From CAXBNB01 sp040151475 (GTDB taxonomy: Bacteria; Bacteroidota; Bacteroidia; Cytophagales; Cyclobacteriaceae), in NCBI RefSeq assembly GCF_040151475.1, contig NZ_JBDKWG010000133.1, forward strand, positions 68,760 to 132,759: a stretch of 64,000 bases of DNA. Reading direction: 5' to 3'. A program made the position numbers and the translations under genes. Each line of letters starts with the position of its first letter. The stretch's first letter is position 1. Below are positions 33,584 to 42,208 of this stretch, piece by piece. The notes under the pieces are model-generated. The model did no database searches and was not told the DNA's origin. It worked only from the letters and a program-made list of their open reading frames with translations.

Positions 33584-35479
33584 ATGAAAAAGCTATTTAT
33601 TTTACTCATCACCATTATTTCTAATCTTTGCGCTGTTCAGGCTCAAAAAGTAAACAAGGTTTTGATTTTCGGATTAGATGGGGCCAGGCCAGATGCCATC
33701 CAATTTGCAAATACTCCCAACATAGATGCATTAACGGCCAATGGCACTTACTCATGGGATGCACTGAATGAAGGCACTACCTCCAGTGGGCCAGGGTGGT
33801 CAAATATTCTCACCGGAGTATGGCAAAACAAGCACGGAGTAAATGACAATTCCTTTTCCGGCAGCAACTACAGTACTTACCCTCCTTTGTTCAAGTACAT
33901 AGAAGATTTCAACCGACAACTGTTTACTGTTTCTGTATGCGAATGGAGTCCGATTAACAATTCAATTGTAGGCAATTATGCCGACGAAACTATCAACACA
34001 ACTGGCTCTGCAGATACTGAAGCAAAAGTGATTTCTTACCTAAAGTTTGGAAACCCAGACCTTTTGTTTGTCCATTTGGATTCTCCAGATGGTGCTGGTC
34101 ATGGATACGGTTTTTCATCAGACGTACCTCAATATGTTTCAACACTTGAGGCTGTAGATACTTCTATAGGAAAAATGCTTGAGGCACTGGCATCCAGGCC
34201 CAAAAGAGACAATGAAAATTGGCTGATACTTTTGACTACCGATCATGGTGGATTGGGTCAAAGTCATGGGGGAAATTCTATAGAAGAACGCAATATTTTC
34301 TTTATAGCAAGTGGTGACAATGTAGAGAAGAAAAAAACAGAAAAATCTCCTGGTGAAGAAAAAATAATAGAACCCGTTGAAAATTGCTTAAATGACCCTG
34401 TGGAATTATACTTCGATGGAAATAACGATTACATTCAAATACCTGAGTCGCCTCTTTTAGATTTTGGTACCTCTCAGGATTTTTCTGTAGAAGTACGGAT
34501 CAGAACCGCAACTGCAGCAGATGTAAGCATAGTTGGAAATAAAGACTGGGGCACAGGTCGCAACAAGGGTTTTGTGTTCTCTTTTAGTAGTGGCACCTGG
34601 AAAGTAAATGTCGGTGATGGAGGATTCAGCAACCGTGTGGATATAAATGGAAATAATGTATCGGACAATGAATGGCATACACTAAGTGCCACTTTTGACC
34701 GAGATGGAGATTTAAAAATATATGAGGACGGGACATTGGCAGGAAGTAAGTCATTGACCAATATTGGTGATATTACTACCGGATTACCATTTTCGATAGG
34801 AGCTGATGGTTTGAAAGCCTATGATTATAAAGGTTACATTGCTGAAGTCAGGGTTTTTAACAATATTCTGGACGCAACTGATATAGACACCTGGAAATGT
34901 AAAAAGTTAGATAATACTCATAGTAAGTACGACAACCTGATTGGTTATTGGAGGTTGGTAGATGGAGAAAATGTCACCACCGTGGCGGACTTAAGTAGCT
35001 CAAAATTAGACGGATCTCTCACAGGAGCTATCTGGGAAGATGCTACTGATAGTGAAACTATTATAGAATATGATTATTCTGAAACACCCAGACAAGTGGA
35101 TGTTGTTGCCACAGCGTTGGAATACCTATGCATCCCAATCGATCCCGACTGGAAGCTCGATGGAGAAATTGTTGGAGTGACTTGCGTAGAACCTGTTATT
35201 GCCTCATTGTCAGATAATTTAGAAGCAAGAAATTTAATGGTATATCCAAATCCATCAAATGATGGACAGAGTTTGAATCTCATCTATTCAGGCAATAAAT
35301 CAGGCCAAAAAGCAGTAGCTATTCTTTATGACAACACGGGCAAAAAAATTTCCAAGCAGAAAATGATTTTGGAAGAGAAAATGACTTTTGATGTGAAAGA
35401 CATTCCTCCGGGAATATACAACCTTGTGCTGGAGTTGAAATCTAACCAGCTTAAAACAGGCCATATTTCAATCAAATAA
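33584..35479 (+). CDS. Secreted alkaline-phosphatase-superfamily phosphodiesterase with LamG insert and T9SS signal
   Basis: The ATG at 33584 is chosen because it opens a signal peptide (MKKLFILLITIISNLCAVQA); the frame upstream is a TTG-started leader. Of 631 residues, about 20-245 form a nucleotide pyrophosphatase/phosphodiesterase fold with an intact metal site: LIFGLDGARPDA, the nucleophile region TSSGPGWSNILTGV, HLDSPDGAGHGYG, LLTTDHGG and SHGGNS. A LamG/concanavalin-like domain is nested at about 265-425 (VELYFDGNNDYIQIPE, IVGNKDWGTG). The phosphodiesterase fold then resumes (ALEYLCIPIDPDWKLDGEI), and a Por sorting domain ends the protein (LMVYPNPSNDG, PPGIYNLVLE). It should cleave phosphate esters or diesters at the cell surface. 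A degenerate paralogue lies at 37319-39196. Confidence 0.88.
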   Translation: MKKLFILLITIISNLCAVQAQKVNKVLIFGLDGARPDAIQFANTPNIDALTANGTYSWDALNEGTTSSGPGWSNILTGVWQNKHGVNDNSFSGSNYSTYPPLFKYIEDFNRQLFTVSVCEWSPINNSIVGNYADETINTTGSADTEAKVISYLKFGNPDLLFVHLDSPDGAGHGYGFSSDVPQYVSTLEAVDTSIGKMLEALASRPKRDNENWLILLTTDHGGLGQSHGGNSIEERNIFFIASGDNVEKKKTEKSPGEEKIIEPVENCLNDPVELYFDGNNDYIQIPESPLLDFGTSQDFSVEVRIRTATAADVSIVGNKDWGTGRNKGFVFSFSSGTWKVNVGDGGFSNRVDINGNNVSDNEWHTLSATFDRDGDLKIYEDGTLAGSKSLTNIGDITTGLPFSIGADGLKAYDYKGYIAEVRVFNNILDATDIDTWKCKKLDNTHSKYDNLIGYWRLVDGENVTTVADLSSSKLDGSLTGAIWEDATDSETIIEYDYSETPRQVDVVATALEYLCIPIDPDWKLDGEIVGVTCVEPVIASLSDNLEARNLMVYPNPSNDGQSLNLIYSGNKSGQKAVAILYDNTGKKISKQKMILEEKMTFDVKDIPPGIYNLVLELKSNQLKTGHISIK

Positions 35480-35494
35480 ATGATCAATTTAAAG

Positions 35495-36730
35495 TCATCC
35501 AGACTTTTTATGAGATCTGGCATCAGCACATCTCTGCCTGAACTCTTCGCTCAAAGGATTTAAAGCCCCAAACCGATCAATTTTAAAAGGATTGATATCG
35601 CAATATGGGTTTGTGCCTGTAATGATTTCACTAATTATTCTGCCCATGCCTCCTGATACTGCTACTCCGGCTCCCGAACACCCGGTAGCAGCCAGAAAAC
35701 CCTTAATCTGAGGTAGCCCACCTAAAACAAACATCCCATCAGGGGTATAAGTCGATACACCAGCTATATAATGTGCTATTTCTATTTCATCGAATTTTGG
35801 AAAAAATCTTTGCAACCGTTCTCCTTGTTCTAAAAGGATATTCCATCGGTCTTCAGGATCCCCAAAAACATAACCAGTCAGATCGGATGGTAATTTTTCC
35901 GGATTGAAATGCACCGATTTTGATTCCCTTAATCCAAACAACAAAGCACCCGATTCCGGTCTGGTATAAGCAGAGGCATCCGGCAATATCACAATCGGTT
36001 GAGTTGCAGGAAACAATTGAGGGTTGGCAGAAGTAATCCAATAGTTACTCCTTACTGGAGTCACCGGCAATCCTATTCCTACTTGTAAGGAAAGTAGATT
36101 AGACCAGGCACCTGCAGCATCAACAACATAATCACATTCTATTATTCCATCTTTGGTTTTCACTCCCTTTATACAGTCACCCTCTTGTACCAACCCTTCT
36201 ATATTAGTGTATTGTTGTATGACTGCTCCATGCTTTCTGGCTGCTTCCGCAAAGGCATTTGTCAAAACATAAGCATCCATAAATGCATCATCCGGCATAA
36301 AAGAAGCCTTTATGATTTCATCCGTTTTTAGCCATGGCACCATAGCCTGCATCTCTGATTTTGAAATGTAAGAGTGTGAAATATTGAAATCATCAGCAAT
36401 AGAAGTCAATTGATCCAAATCCTCAACACTTTTATCCGAAGCAGCTAGGTGCAAACTACCAACCATCTGAATGTCTAATTTGTTTTCAATTTCATCATTC
36501 AGGCTATCCATCGCATGATAAGTTTCCTGTACCAGGGGTATGATATCAGGTTTGCTTCGGATTTTGGTGAGTAAAGAAGCAGCAAGGCTGGTGTTTCCAG
36601 AGCCAATTGTATTTCTTTCAAGCAACCTTACTTTTACACTTTTTTTTGCAAGATAGTAGGTAATGGCACACCCAATTGTTCCTGCTCCTATTACTACAAC
36701 TTCAGATTTGCCGTTTTGGAAACTATTCAT
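35495..36730 (-). CDS. FAD-dependent oxidoreductase (DAO/glycine-sarcosine oxidase-like)
   Basis: The 411-residue protein begins with a dinucleotide-binding motif, VVIGAGTIGCAITYYLAKK (residues 10-28), ending in the ribose-binding LLERN. A second FAD motif is CDYVVDAAGAWSNLLS near 200. The C-terminal part has GLPQIKGFLAATGCSGAGVA, the flavin-contacting loop of the D-amino-acid oxidase/sarcosine oxidase family. No signal peptide is visible, so it is cytoplasmic. Family members oxidise secondary or primary amines such as N-methyl or N-alkyl amino acids. In a locus with an AgaS-type sugar isomerase, the substrate might be an amine released from an imported compound; this is inference. Its start is 118 bases after the preceding lipoprotein gene, beyond a terminator. 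Confidence 0.87.
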   Translation of the reverse strand: MNSFQNGKSEVVVIGAGTIGCAITYYLAKKSVKVRLLERNTIGSGNTSLAASLLTKIRSKPDIIPLVQETYHAMDSLNDEIENKLDIQMVGSLHLAASDKSVEDLDQLTSIADDFNISHSYISKSEMQAMVPWLKTDEIIKASFMPDDAFMDAYVLTNAFAEAARKHGAVIQQYTNIEGLVQEGDCIKGVKTKDGIIECDYVVDAAGAWSNLLSLQVGIGLPVTPVRSNYWITSANPQLFPATQPIVILPDASAYTRPESGALLFGLRESKSVHFNPEKLPSDLTGYVFGDPEDRWNILLEQGERLQRFFPKFDEIEIAHYIAGVSTYTPDGMFVLGGLPQIKGFLAATGCSGAGVAVSGGMGRIISEIITGTNPYCDINPFKIDRFGALNPLSEEFRQRCADARSHKKSG

Positions 36731-36777
36731 TTTTTATAAATCAATAAACCTTATAACTGATGATAACGATTTAAACT

Positions 36778-36821
36778 AAAAATTCTCAAACAACATACTT
36801 GAAAGTAGTTGCTTGAGAATC
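36778..36821 (-). terminator. Intrinsic terminator at the end of the SusCD operon
   Basis: On the minus strand attctcaagcaac pairs with gttgtttgagaat (one G-T pair) across a loop of about 13 bases, and five T residues follow. It lies 28 bases past the stop of the 152-residue lipoprotein gene, so it likely ends the transcript that began near 52 kb. Confidence 0.75.
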
Positions 36822-36848
36822 GTAACTTAGGTTGGTTATTGTAAATAA

Positions 36849-37307
36849 TTATAATCTTTGAAATGACACTTGATAGCTCCCTATGGCATCACCTCTTCCT
36901 GTTGCATTTACAGCATTGAATAGAATAGTGATTGTATCAATATTATCAGAGTAGCTAATAGTAAATGAAGTGATTGGACCTACTTCAGTAAGCACTACAT
37001 CGGTAGTAGTAGTACCATCAGCCCAGGCCCAACTTCCTGTTTTGTTTCCGAATGTGGACAATGATCCGTCAGACAAAAACTTATCAGGATTTCCATTCTC
37101 ATCTACGGTAAATAATAGTGTCAACAAACGGATGGCATCAGCTGACTCTATATCAGGAGCCACAATATTAAACGCTGCACCCCAGTCACCCGCTAAATTT
37201 TTTGCTGCTATTTGCTGATCCGTAAACTCATGCTCAGACAGTTTATCTTCGGTACAACTCATTGAAAATGATGTTATTACCAATAACAGTATCGTATATT
37301 TTTTCAT
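36849..37307 (-). CDS. Small lipoprotein of unknown function
   Basis: This 152-residue protein has a clear lipoprotein signal (MKKYTILLLVITSFSMSC, Cys 18). The mature part looks all-beta, with GSWAWADGTTTTDVVLTEVG, ITSFTISYSDNIDTITILFN and a final GSYQVSFQRL, resembling small lipocalin-like or Ig-like binding proteins; no family was recognised. It is the last gene before the terminator and starts 11 bases after the degenerate phosphodiesterase gene, so it is probably a surface accessory protein of the uptake locus. Confidence 0.75.
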   Translation of the reverse strand: MKKYTILLLVITSFSMSCTEDKLSEHEFTDQQIAAKNLAGDWGAAFNIVAPDIESADAIRLLTLLFTVDENGNPDKFLSDGSLSTFGNKTGSWAWADGTTTTDVVLTEVGPITSFTISYSDNIDTITILFNAVNATGRGDAIGSYQVSFQRL

Positions 37308-37318
37308 AATAATTCCGT

Positions 37319-39196
37319 TTAATTTTTAATAACAAATTTCCCTTTGTAACTGAAGGTCTTTCCCTGAATATGGTACAGGTAATAACCTTTGTTGTGAGAA
37401 GAAACATCAAGTGAAATATCAGAATATCCTGTGGTCAATGATTCAAATTGGATTTTTTCACCATTCAAATTAAAAACAGAAACAGTCACTTCATTACCGG
37501 GCTTCAAGGTTTCACTAAAATGAAAATTAAGCCTGTCACTCGCCGGATTAGGATAGATAGCAACATCTTTCGTCTCCATTCTTACATCAGTCCCCAATAC
37601 AATGTTAGGAATTACCAAATCAACAATATTTCCATCTAAGCCCCAATCAGAATCTATATCAACTCCCAAGTGTGACAATAAGGTTGTAGCGATATCCACA
37701 TGAGTAATAGATCCGTTTGCAGGTACTCTTTTTGTCCCGACCAGCTCACCATCATACCCATTACCGCTCGAATCAACTACTTTTTTTCCTTCATGTTCAT
37801 CAAATTTCCAATAAGCAATAATATGATCCCAGTCCGGGTGTCTGTTTTCTATATTTTTTTCATCTTTCCAGGCAGCTATAGTCGCAGGATCAAGTACCTT
37901 GTCAAAAATCCTTACTTCATCATATACCCCTTTCCATTGATTACTCCCATTGGCGTAAGCTAATGTACCATCTTCACCCAATGCCAGATAATCATAAGGG
38001 CTTCTGATAGAAGCATCGTCACCATACCCCAAAGGTGTCCTACCAGACTCCAAACCATCTGTGTAAAGAATCGCATCTCCATCCTTATCAAAACTAAGCA
38101 CCAAATGATGCCACAAATCATCTTCAATAGGCCATTTGGATGCATCCAAATCAATATCCTTTCTGTTTCCATTCTGATCTGCTACATTGAATTGCCAGGA
38201 AGATCCTCCTCTTGCCAACACCCAACCCGGGTTACCACCACTGTTCCAGTCTTTATCTCCGATAATACTTGGATCAGAACTGGCATCTTTTGGCTTCACT
38301 CTCAATTCAACGGTGAAATCATTCATATTTTCAAGCTTGGTGCCAGTCTTATCAATTTTGACATATTCATTAATTCCAGGTCTTAAAAACACTGCATTAT
38401 CCTTGCCTTTTTCTGCATCTAAAATATCGAGAATAAACTCTCTGTTTCGAACAAAATCACCACTGATAAAAATAAATGGAGAAATTTCATCCAAACTCTT
38501 TCCACCAATTTTTCCGTCAATTGTTCCTCCATGGTTGGTGGTTAAAACAATCATCCAGTTTTCATTCTGATAGCTTGATCTGGCTGCCAAAGAACTGATA
38601 ACAGTGCCAACCTGTTCATCATAATATTGGATAGCTTTGATATACTCAGCTCTTCTGGCGTCAAAGCCTTTGCCTTCACCATAAGCTTCATGAAACACCT
38701 GATCCAATTGAACAAAAAATGCACCCACATCCTGATTCGATTTTATATAATCAGATGCCTCAGCAACTACTTCATCATCAGAATCAAAAGACACATTGTG
38801 ACTAATGTTGGATGGTATTTGTGTTGCTATAGAATCATTGCTTACAAATGAAGCCGTTTTGATGCCTGCTGCTTCTATATAGTCAAAGAAATGTGGGTAA
38901 GTGGCATAATCATTTTGAGTAAAAGTCGGCTGTTCAACCTTATGTTTAGCCGGCCATACACCAGTAAGTAAAGACGACCAGGTCGTAGAATTATAAGTAG
39001 GAGCCAGCGTAAGACCTGAATAGGTATATGTGGCGTTTTGTATCAACAAATCTATATTGGGTGTATGTGCTACTTCCCAAGCCTTTGGATTGATACCATC
39101 CAAACTGATGATTAAAAACTTAGGTGTACTTTGTGAAAATACATTACCTATTGCAAACATCAGGCACGATATTGTGAGTAAAACTTTAAATCTCAT
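37319..39196 (-). CDS. Degenerate phosphodiesterase-like T9SS surface protein with LamG insert (probable pseudoenzyme)
   Basis: The 625-residue protein has a signal peptide (VLLTISCLMFAIGNVFSQ) and the same layout as the protein at 33584: a split alkaline-phosphatase-superfamily fold, a LamG insert (about 265-430; VFLRPGINEYVKID, SIIGDKDWNSGGNPGW) and a C-terminal Por domain (VAIYPNPASDRLNF). The metal ligands differ. SLDG is kept, but the PDxxGH motif of the relative reads VFHEAY here, TTDHGG reads TTNHGG, and the later SHGG reads KIGG. Loss of at least four ligands suggests no catalysis, and a binding or scaffolding role is inferred. It sits inside the SusCD operon, while its intact relative is transcribed separately in the opposite direction. 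Confidence 0.82.
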   Translation of the reverse strand: MRFKVLLTISCLMFAIGNVFSQSTPKFLIISLDGINPKAWEVAHTPNIDLLIQNATYTYSGLTLAPTYNSTTWSSLLTGVWPAKHKVEQPTFTQNDYATYPHFFDYIEAAGIKTASFVSNDSIATQIPSNISHNVSFDSDDEVVAEASDYIKSNQDVGAFFVQLDQVFHEAYGEGKGFDARRAEYIKAIQYYDEQVGTVISSLAARSSYQNENWMIVLTTNHGGTIDGKIGGKSLDEISPFIFISGDFVRNREFILDILDAEKGKDNAVFLRPGINEYVKIDKTGTKLENMNDFTVELRVKPKDASSDPSIIGDKDWNSGGNPGWVLARGGSSWQFNVADQNGNRKDIDLDASKWPIEDDLWHHLVLSFDKDGDAILYTDGLESGRTPLGYGDDASIRSPYDYLALGEDGTLAYANGSNQWKGVYDEVRIFDKVLDPATIAAWKDEKNIENRHPDWDHIIAYWKFDEHEGKKVVDSSGNGYDGELVGTKRVPANGSITHVDIATTLLSHLGVDIDSDWGLDGNIVDLVIPNIVLGTDVRMETKDVAIYPNPASDRLNFHFSETLKPGNEVTVSVFNLNGEKIQFESLTTGYSDISLDVSSHNKGYYLYHIQGKTFSYKGKFVIKN

Positions 39197-39208
39197 ATCT
39201 CAAATATT

Positions 39209-40006
39209 TTATTTGTAAAAAGTGACTTTGTAACTACCAGGCTTACCAAGTGCAAAATTGATGTACCGTTGGTCTTCATTTAGATAAACATAAGTATCTG
39301 CAGGACGGACTGGAAAATCAACTTCCCAAAGTTCACCTTCTGCGGTATCGTCAACAAAAATGCCTTTGAAACCCTTTGCCCTCTCGGCTACAAAATCTAT
39401 TGAATCAGCAGGTATAACAACGGAATTTTCATCGTAGGCTGTAAATAGAATCTGATTAGGAGAATCTGCAATACGCTCAATTACAGGAACTCCGCTTTGA
39501 AAATCGCTAAATCCAATGATATCAAAATCTTTTACTTCTAAGATTAAGGCATCATCCAGTATGGCTGAACCTGATACATTAGTGACCTTAATATTGAAAT
39601 GATATTTGTCAGCTGCTATGTTATTGCCTTCTCTTACTATAAGCTTACCTGTATATTCTCCCACGCTTACAGCGGGCAGACTTGCTATTTTGGTTTTCAA
39701 TGCCAATGCTTCAGCAGACTCATTTCCTGTGATGGCCTGAGTGTAAACAGGTACTTCGATCAACTCAAACAGCGCATCTGTAGAAGAACCATTCTCGGCG
39801 GTTACGCTTTCAATCTCAAATTTTATAGGTAGAGAAGATTTAGAAGACAGAAACTCCCCCAATTCATCTCCTAAGCTGGTGACAATGGTCTGTTTCTTAT
39901 CTTTATACTTGATATCTACAGACAAGGTACCTTGCGTTTCCGGCTCTTCACAACCCCATATACCTATGGTGCAAAGGGTTATGAAAGTATATAATATTCT
40001 TTTCAT
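39209..40006 (-). CDS. Surface lipoprotein of the SusCD operon, family not recognised
   Basis: The 265-residue protein has a lipobox (CTIGIWGCEEPE, Cys 19). Its N-terminal half (LSVDIKYKDKKQTIVTSLGD, AVSVGEYTGKLIVREGNN, FNIKVTNVSG) resembles the Ig-like first domain of SusE/SusF or DUF-type glycan-binding lipoproteins, and its end (DQRYINFALGKPGSYKVTFY) is beta-rich. It follows the fasciclin gene by 11 bases and precedes the degenerate phosphodiesterase gene by 12. A role as an accessory ligand-binding protein on the cell surface is inferred from this position. Confidence 0.75.
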   Translation of the reverse strand: MKRILYTFITLCTIGIWGCEEPETQGTLSVDIKYKDKKQTIVTSLGDELGEFLSSKSSLPIKFEIESVTAENGSSTDALFELIEVPVYTQAITGNESAEALALKTKIASLPAVSVGEYTGKLIVREGNNIAADKYHFNIKVTNVSGSAILDDALILEVKDFDIIGFSDFQSGVPVIERIADSPNQILFTAYDENSVVIPADSIDFVAERAKGFKGIFVDDTAEGELWEVDFPVRPADTYVYLNEDQRYINFALGKPGSYKVTFYK

Positions 40007-40017
40007 GTTATTCTAAT

Positions 40018-40656
40018 TTAAAATCCGAATGTGTAACTAACAGAGACTATATGTACCACACCATTGGTTGATTCCAGATCGGTAGTACTCATCACTGAAA
40101 ATCGCTCCTGTTCTTCAAGTATTCCCGTATTAATGTTAGGAACCTGCACTGTGGCACTATAAACTACACTTTTAGGCCCATATCCCGGAATACCACCTCT
40201 GGGACTATTTGCAAAAAACACGCTAACAGGTTCACCATTGGCATTTGTTGTCTCAATTTTTCCTTTTTCAGGAATATCAACCCTCATCACTTCTTCAGAA
40301 ATCATGTATTTCTTGAGCAATAAGCCCAAAGTATCCTTTACTGAAGCTGGAAGTTCTTCCAGTGATTTAGGTACCGGATCCAATTCAAGTTTGTCAATAA
40401 ACAGTTTGAATGCTCCATTTTGAGGAGCAAAAAATGTACTATTCTCAGCATTCACAAGGTCTTTCAAATTGTTTTCGTCTATCACCCAAAGCAGGGTATC
40501 AAAGTACCTTTGCTTCTCTACTAAAAAATCATAAGTAGAAACATTTAATTTACCATCTGACAATCCGCCATCAAAGTAATAGTCATCCTGACAACTCATT
40601 AAACTGCCTGCCAGAAGCACCAGGGCTATTGCTATTATATTTAAGTTCTTTTTCAT
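40018..40656 (-). CDS. Fasciclin-domain lipoprotein (copy 1)
   Basis: The 212-residue protein has a lipobox (VLLAGSLMSCQDD, Cys 22). One fasciclin (FAS1) domain follows, shown by TLLWVIDENNLKDLVNAENS, TFFAPQNGAFKLFIDKL, LLKKYMISEEVMRVDIP and the closing H-box-like TNGVVHIVSVSYTFGF. FAS1 domains mediate adhesion or carbohydrate binding. It follows SusD copy 1 by 29 bases. A second fasciclin lipoprotein (45283-45897) occupies the same position behind SusD copy 2, so the SusC-SusD-FAS1 trio appears to be a duplicated unit. Confidence 0.87.
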   Translation of the reverse strand: MKKNLNIIAIALVLLAGSLMSCQDDYYFDGGLSDGKLNVSTYDFLVEKQRYFDTLLWVIDENNLKDLVNAENSTFFAPQNGAFKLFIDKLELDPVPKSLEELPASVKDTLGLLLKKYMISEEVMRVDIPEKGKIETTNANGEPVSVFFANSPRGGIPGYGPKSVVYSATVQVPNINTGILEEQERFSVMSTTDLESTNGVVHIVSVSYTFGF

Positions 40657-40685
40657 ATTGATATCTCTCTTAAATTATTAGAATT

Positions 40686-42197
40686 TTACTCCCAAAATGA
40701 ATTTTGAGTCATAGATGGGTTGCTAAGGAAAGCTTCGTCTGCCACCGGCCAAAATGCCGCTCCATTTTTTTCGTCATTTTCTGAAATGAATCCGGTAAAC
40801 TCATGTATGATGCCATTTCTCATCAGATCATAATAGCGATGAGATTCACCTGTCAATTCGCGTCTTCGTTCCTGAAGTATCTCGCCAATTAGTTGGTCTT
40901 GATCAGTGTTCTCATAATCGTCAAGTCCCGCTCTTTCCCTTACCATATTCATGTGCAACAACGCATCTGCAGTATCACCAAGACGGGCAGCTGCCTCAGC
41001 CCTGAGCAATAGAATTCCTCCGTATCGAAACAGCATGATGTTATGATCGTACTGCGCAGTGAAATTTGGTGCTTTTTGATACTTAGCAAACATTACCCTG
41101 TTTTCATCATTAGCCAAAGGATTGGCATTGATTTCATAATTTGGCTGAGGGCCAATACTCATAAAAAATTGTGGAATTCTCTTGTCACTCAGGTCAGTGT
41201 ACATTTCCAAAATCTTACTCTTAGGAATTCCAAAAGAACCATTCTCTCTTGTAGTAAATGGTTGGATAAAATACCAATTCACAGCTGAGCCATAGTAACC
41301 CAGGCTCTCTCCGCTTTCAAATGAGTAAAATATTTCGAATATGCCTTCATCGCTACAGCCTTCATCAAACAATTCACGGAATTCTTCGGTTTCCATCAAC
41401 CTGTAAACATTGCTTTTTTCAATAGCATCAATGGCGTCAACTGCTTTTGCATATTCTCCCTGCCACATATATACATGAGCCAAAACAGCATTGGCAGCTC
41501 CACTAGTGGCCGTAGTTTTCGATTTGCATCGATCAGGAACACCATCCACCAAATACTCTTCAGGAAGATCTTCCAATGATAGCCTCAAATCGTCAGCTGC
41601 CTGTTCCAATATGATATTCATATCGGTTCTGCCAAGTGGTTCAATGTTCTCAGACTTCAAATTCAATGGAACATCTCCCCAGATCCTTACCATATAAAAA
41701 TACACGAACCCTCTTACAAAATGAGCATGGGCAATTGCCAGCTTTTTCTGCTCATCAGTAATGTTATTTACAATACCAGGTACATTTTCCAGTACGAGAT
41801 TACACTCTTCTATCACCCTGTAAAACAGCCTCCAGTTATGCAAATCTCTAAGTGTAGGGAATGCTCTGAGGTTGTTGGCAATGATATTTTTCCAATCTGA
41901 ATCATTGTCAGCCGGATTTACCCAATCTCCTGACCTTGAGTCTCCATAAATCATATAATCTCCCCAGGAACTTCCTCTTGCTGATGTAGGTACATCAGTT
42001 TTAGTTAGACCCTCAAGGGAACTTCTTAGTATAGAATAAATACTGGTGACTGCCAGTTGAGCATCGTTGTTGTTTCTCCAAAATTGCTTCTGTGTAACAG
42101 CGTTTATTGGTCTCTGATCCAGAATGTCATCGCATGAAGGTGCGACAGCTAATGACAACAGAAATAAAATTGATATTTTGATATTTAAACTTTTCAT
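40686..42197 (-). CDS. SusD/RagB-family substrate-binding lipoprotein (copy 1)
   Basis: The 503-residue lipoprotein (AVAPSCDDILDQRPINAVTQ, Cys 22) has the SusD N-terminal pattern with the DILDQ..P start and TPR-like helices (FYRVIEECNLVLENV, KLAIAHAHFVRGFVYFYMVR, IWGDVPLNL). The C-terminal region holds LFRYGGILLLRAEAAARLGD, RRRELTGESHRYYDLMR and the final PSMTQNSFWE. SusD proteins sit as a lid on their SusC partner and bind the glycan or other ligand outside the cell. It starts 11 bases downstream of SusC copy 1. Confidence 0.95.
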   Translation of the reverse strand: MKSLNIKISILFLLSLAVAPSCDDILDQRPINAVTQKQFWRNNNDAQLAVTSIYSILRSSLEGLTKTDVPTSARGSSWGDYMIYGDSRSGDWVNPADNDSDWKNIIANNLRAFPTLRDLHNWRLFYRVIEECNLVLENVPGIVNNITDEQKKLAIAHAHFVRGFVYFYMVRIWGDVPLNLKSENIEPLGRTDMNIILEQAADDLRLSLEDLPEEYLVDGVPDRCKSKTTATSGAANAVLAHVYMWQGEYAKAVDAIDAIEKSNVYRLMETEEFRELFDEGCSDEGIFEIFYSFESGESLGYYGSAVNWYFIQPFTTRENGSFGIPKSKILEMYTDLSDKRIPQFFMSIGPQPNYEINANPLANDENRVMFAKYQKAPNFTAQYDHNIMLFRYGGILLLRAEAAARLGDTADALLHMNMVRERAGLDDYENTDQDQLIGEILQERRRELTGESHRYYDLMRNGIIHEFTGFISENDEKNGAAFWPVADEAFLSNPSMTQNSFWE

Positions 42198-42208
42198 AAA
42201 ATTATATT

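Noticed and set aside
36797..36806. acttgaaagt, resembling the right side of REP hairpin I
   Set aside because: It is the loop of an intrinsic terminator, lacks the flanking ccgttctttt and hairpin II, and is a self-complementary word likely by chance.
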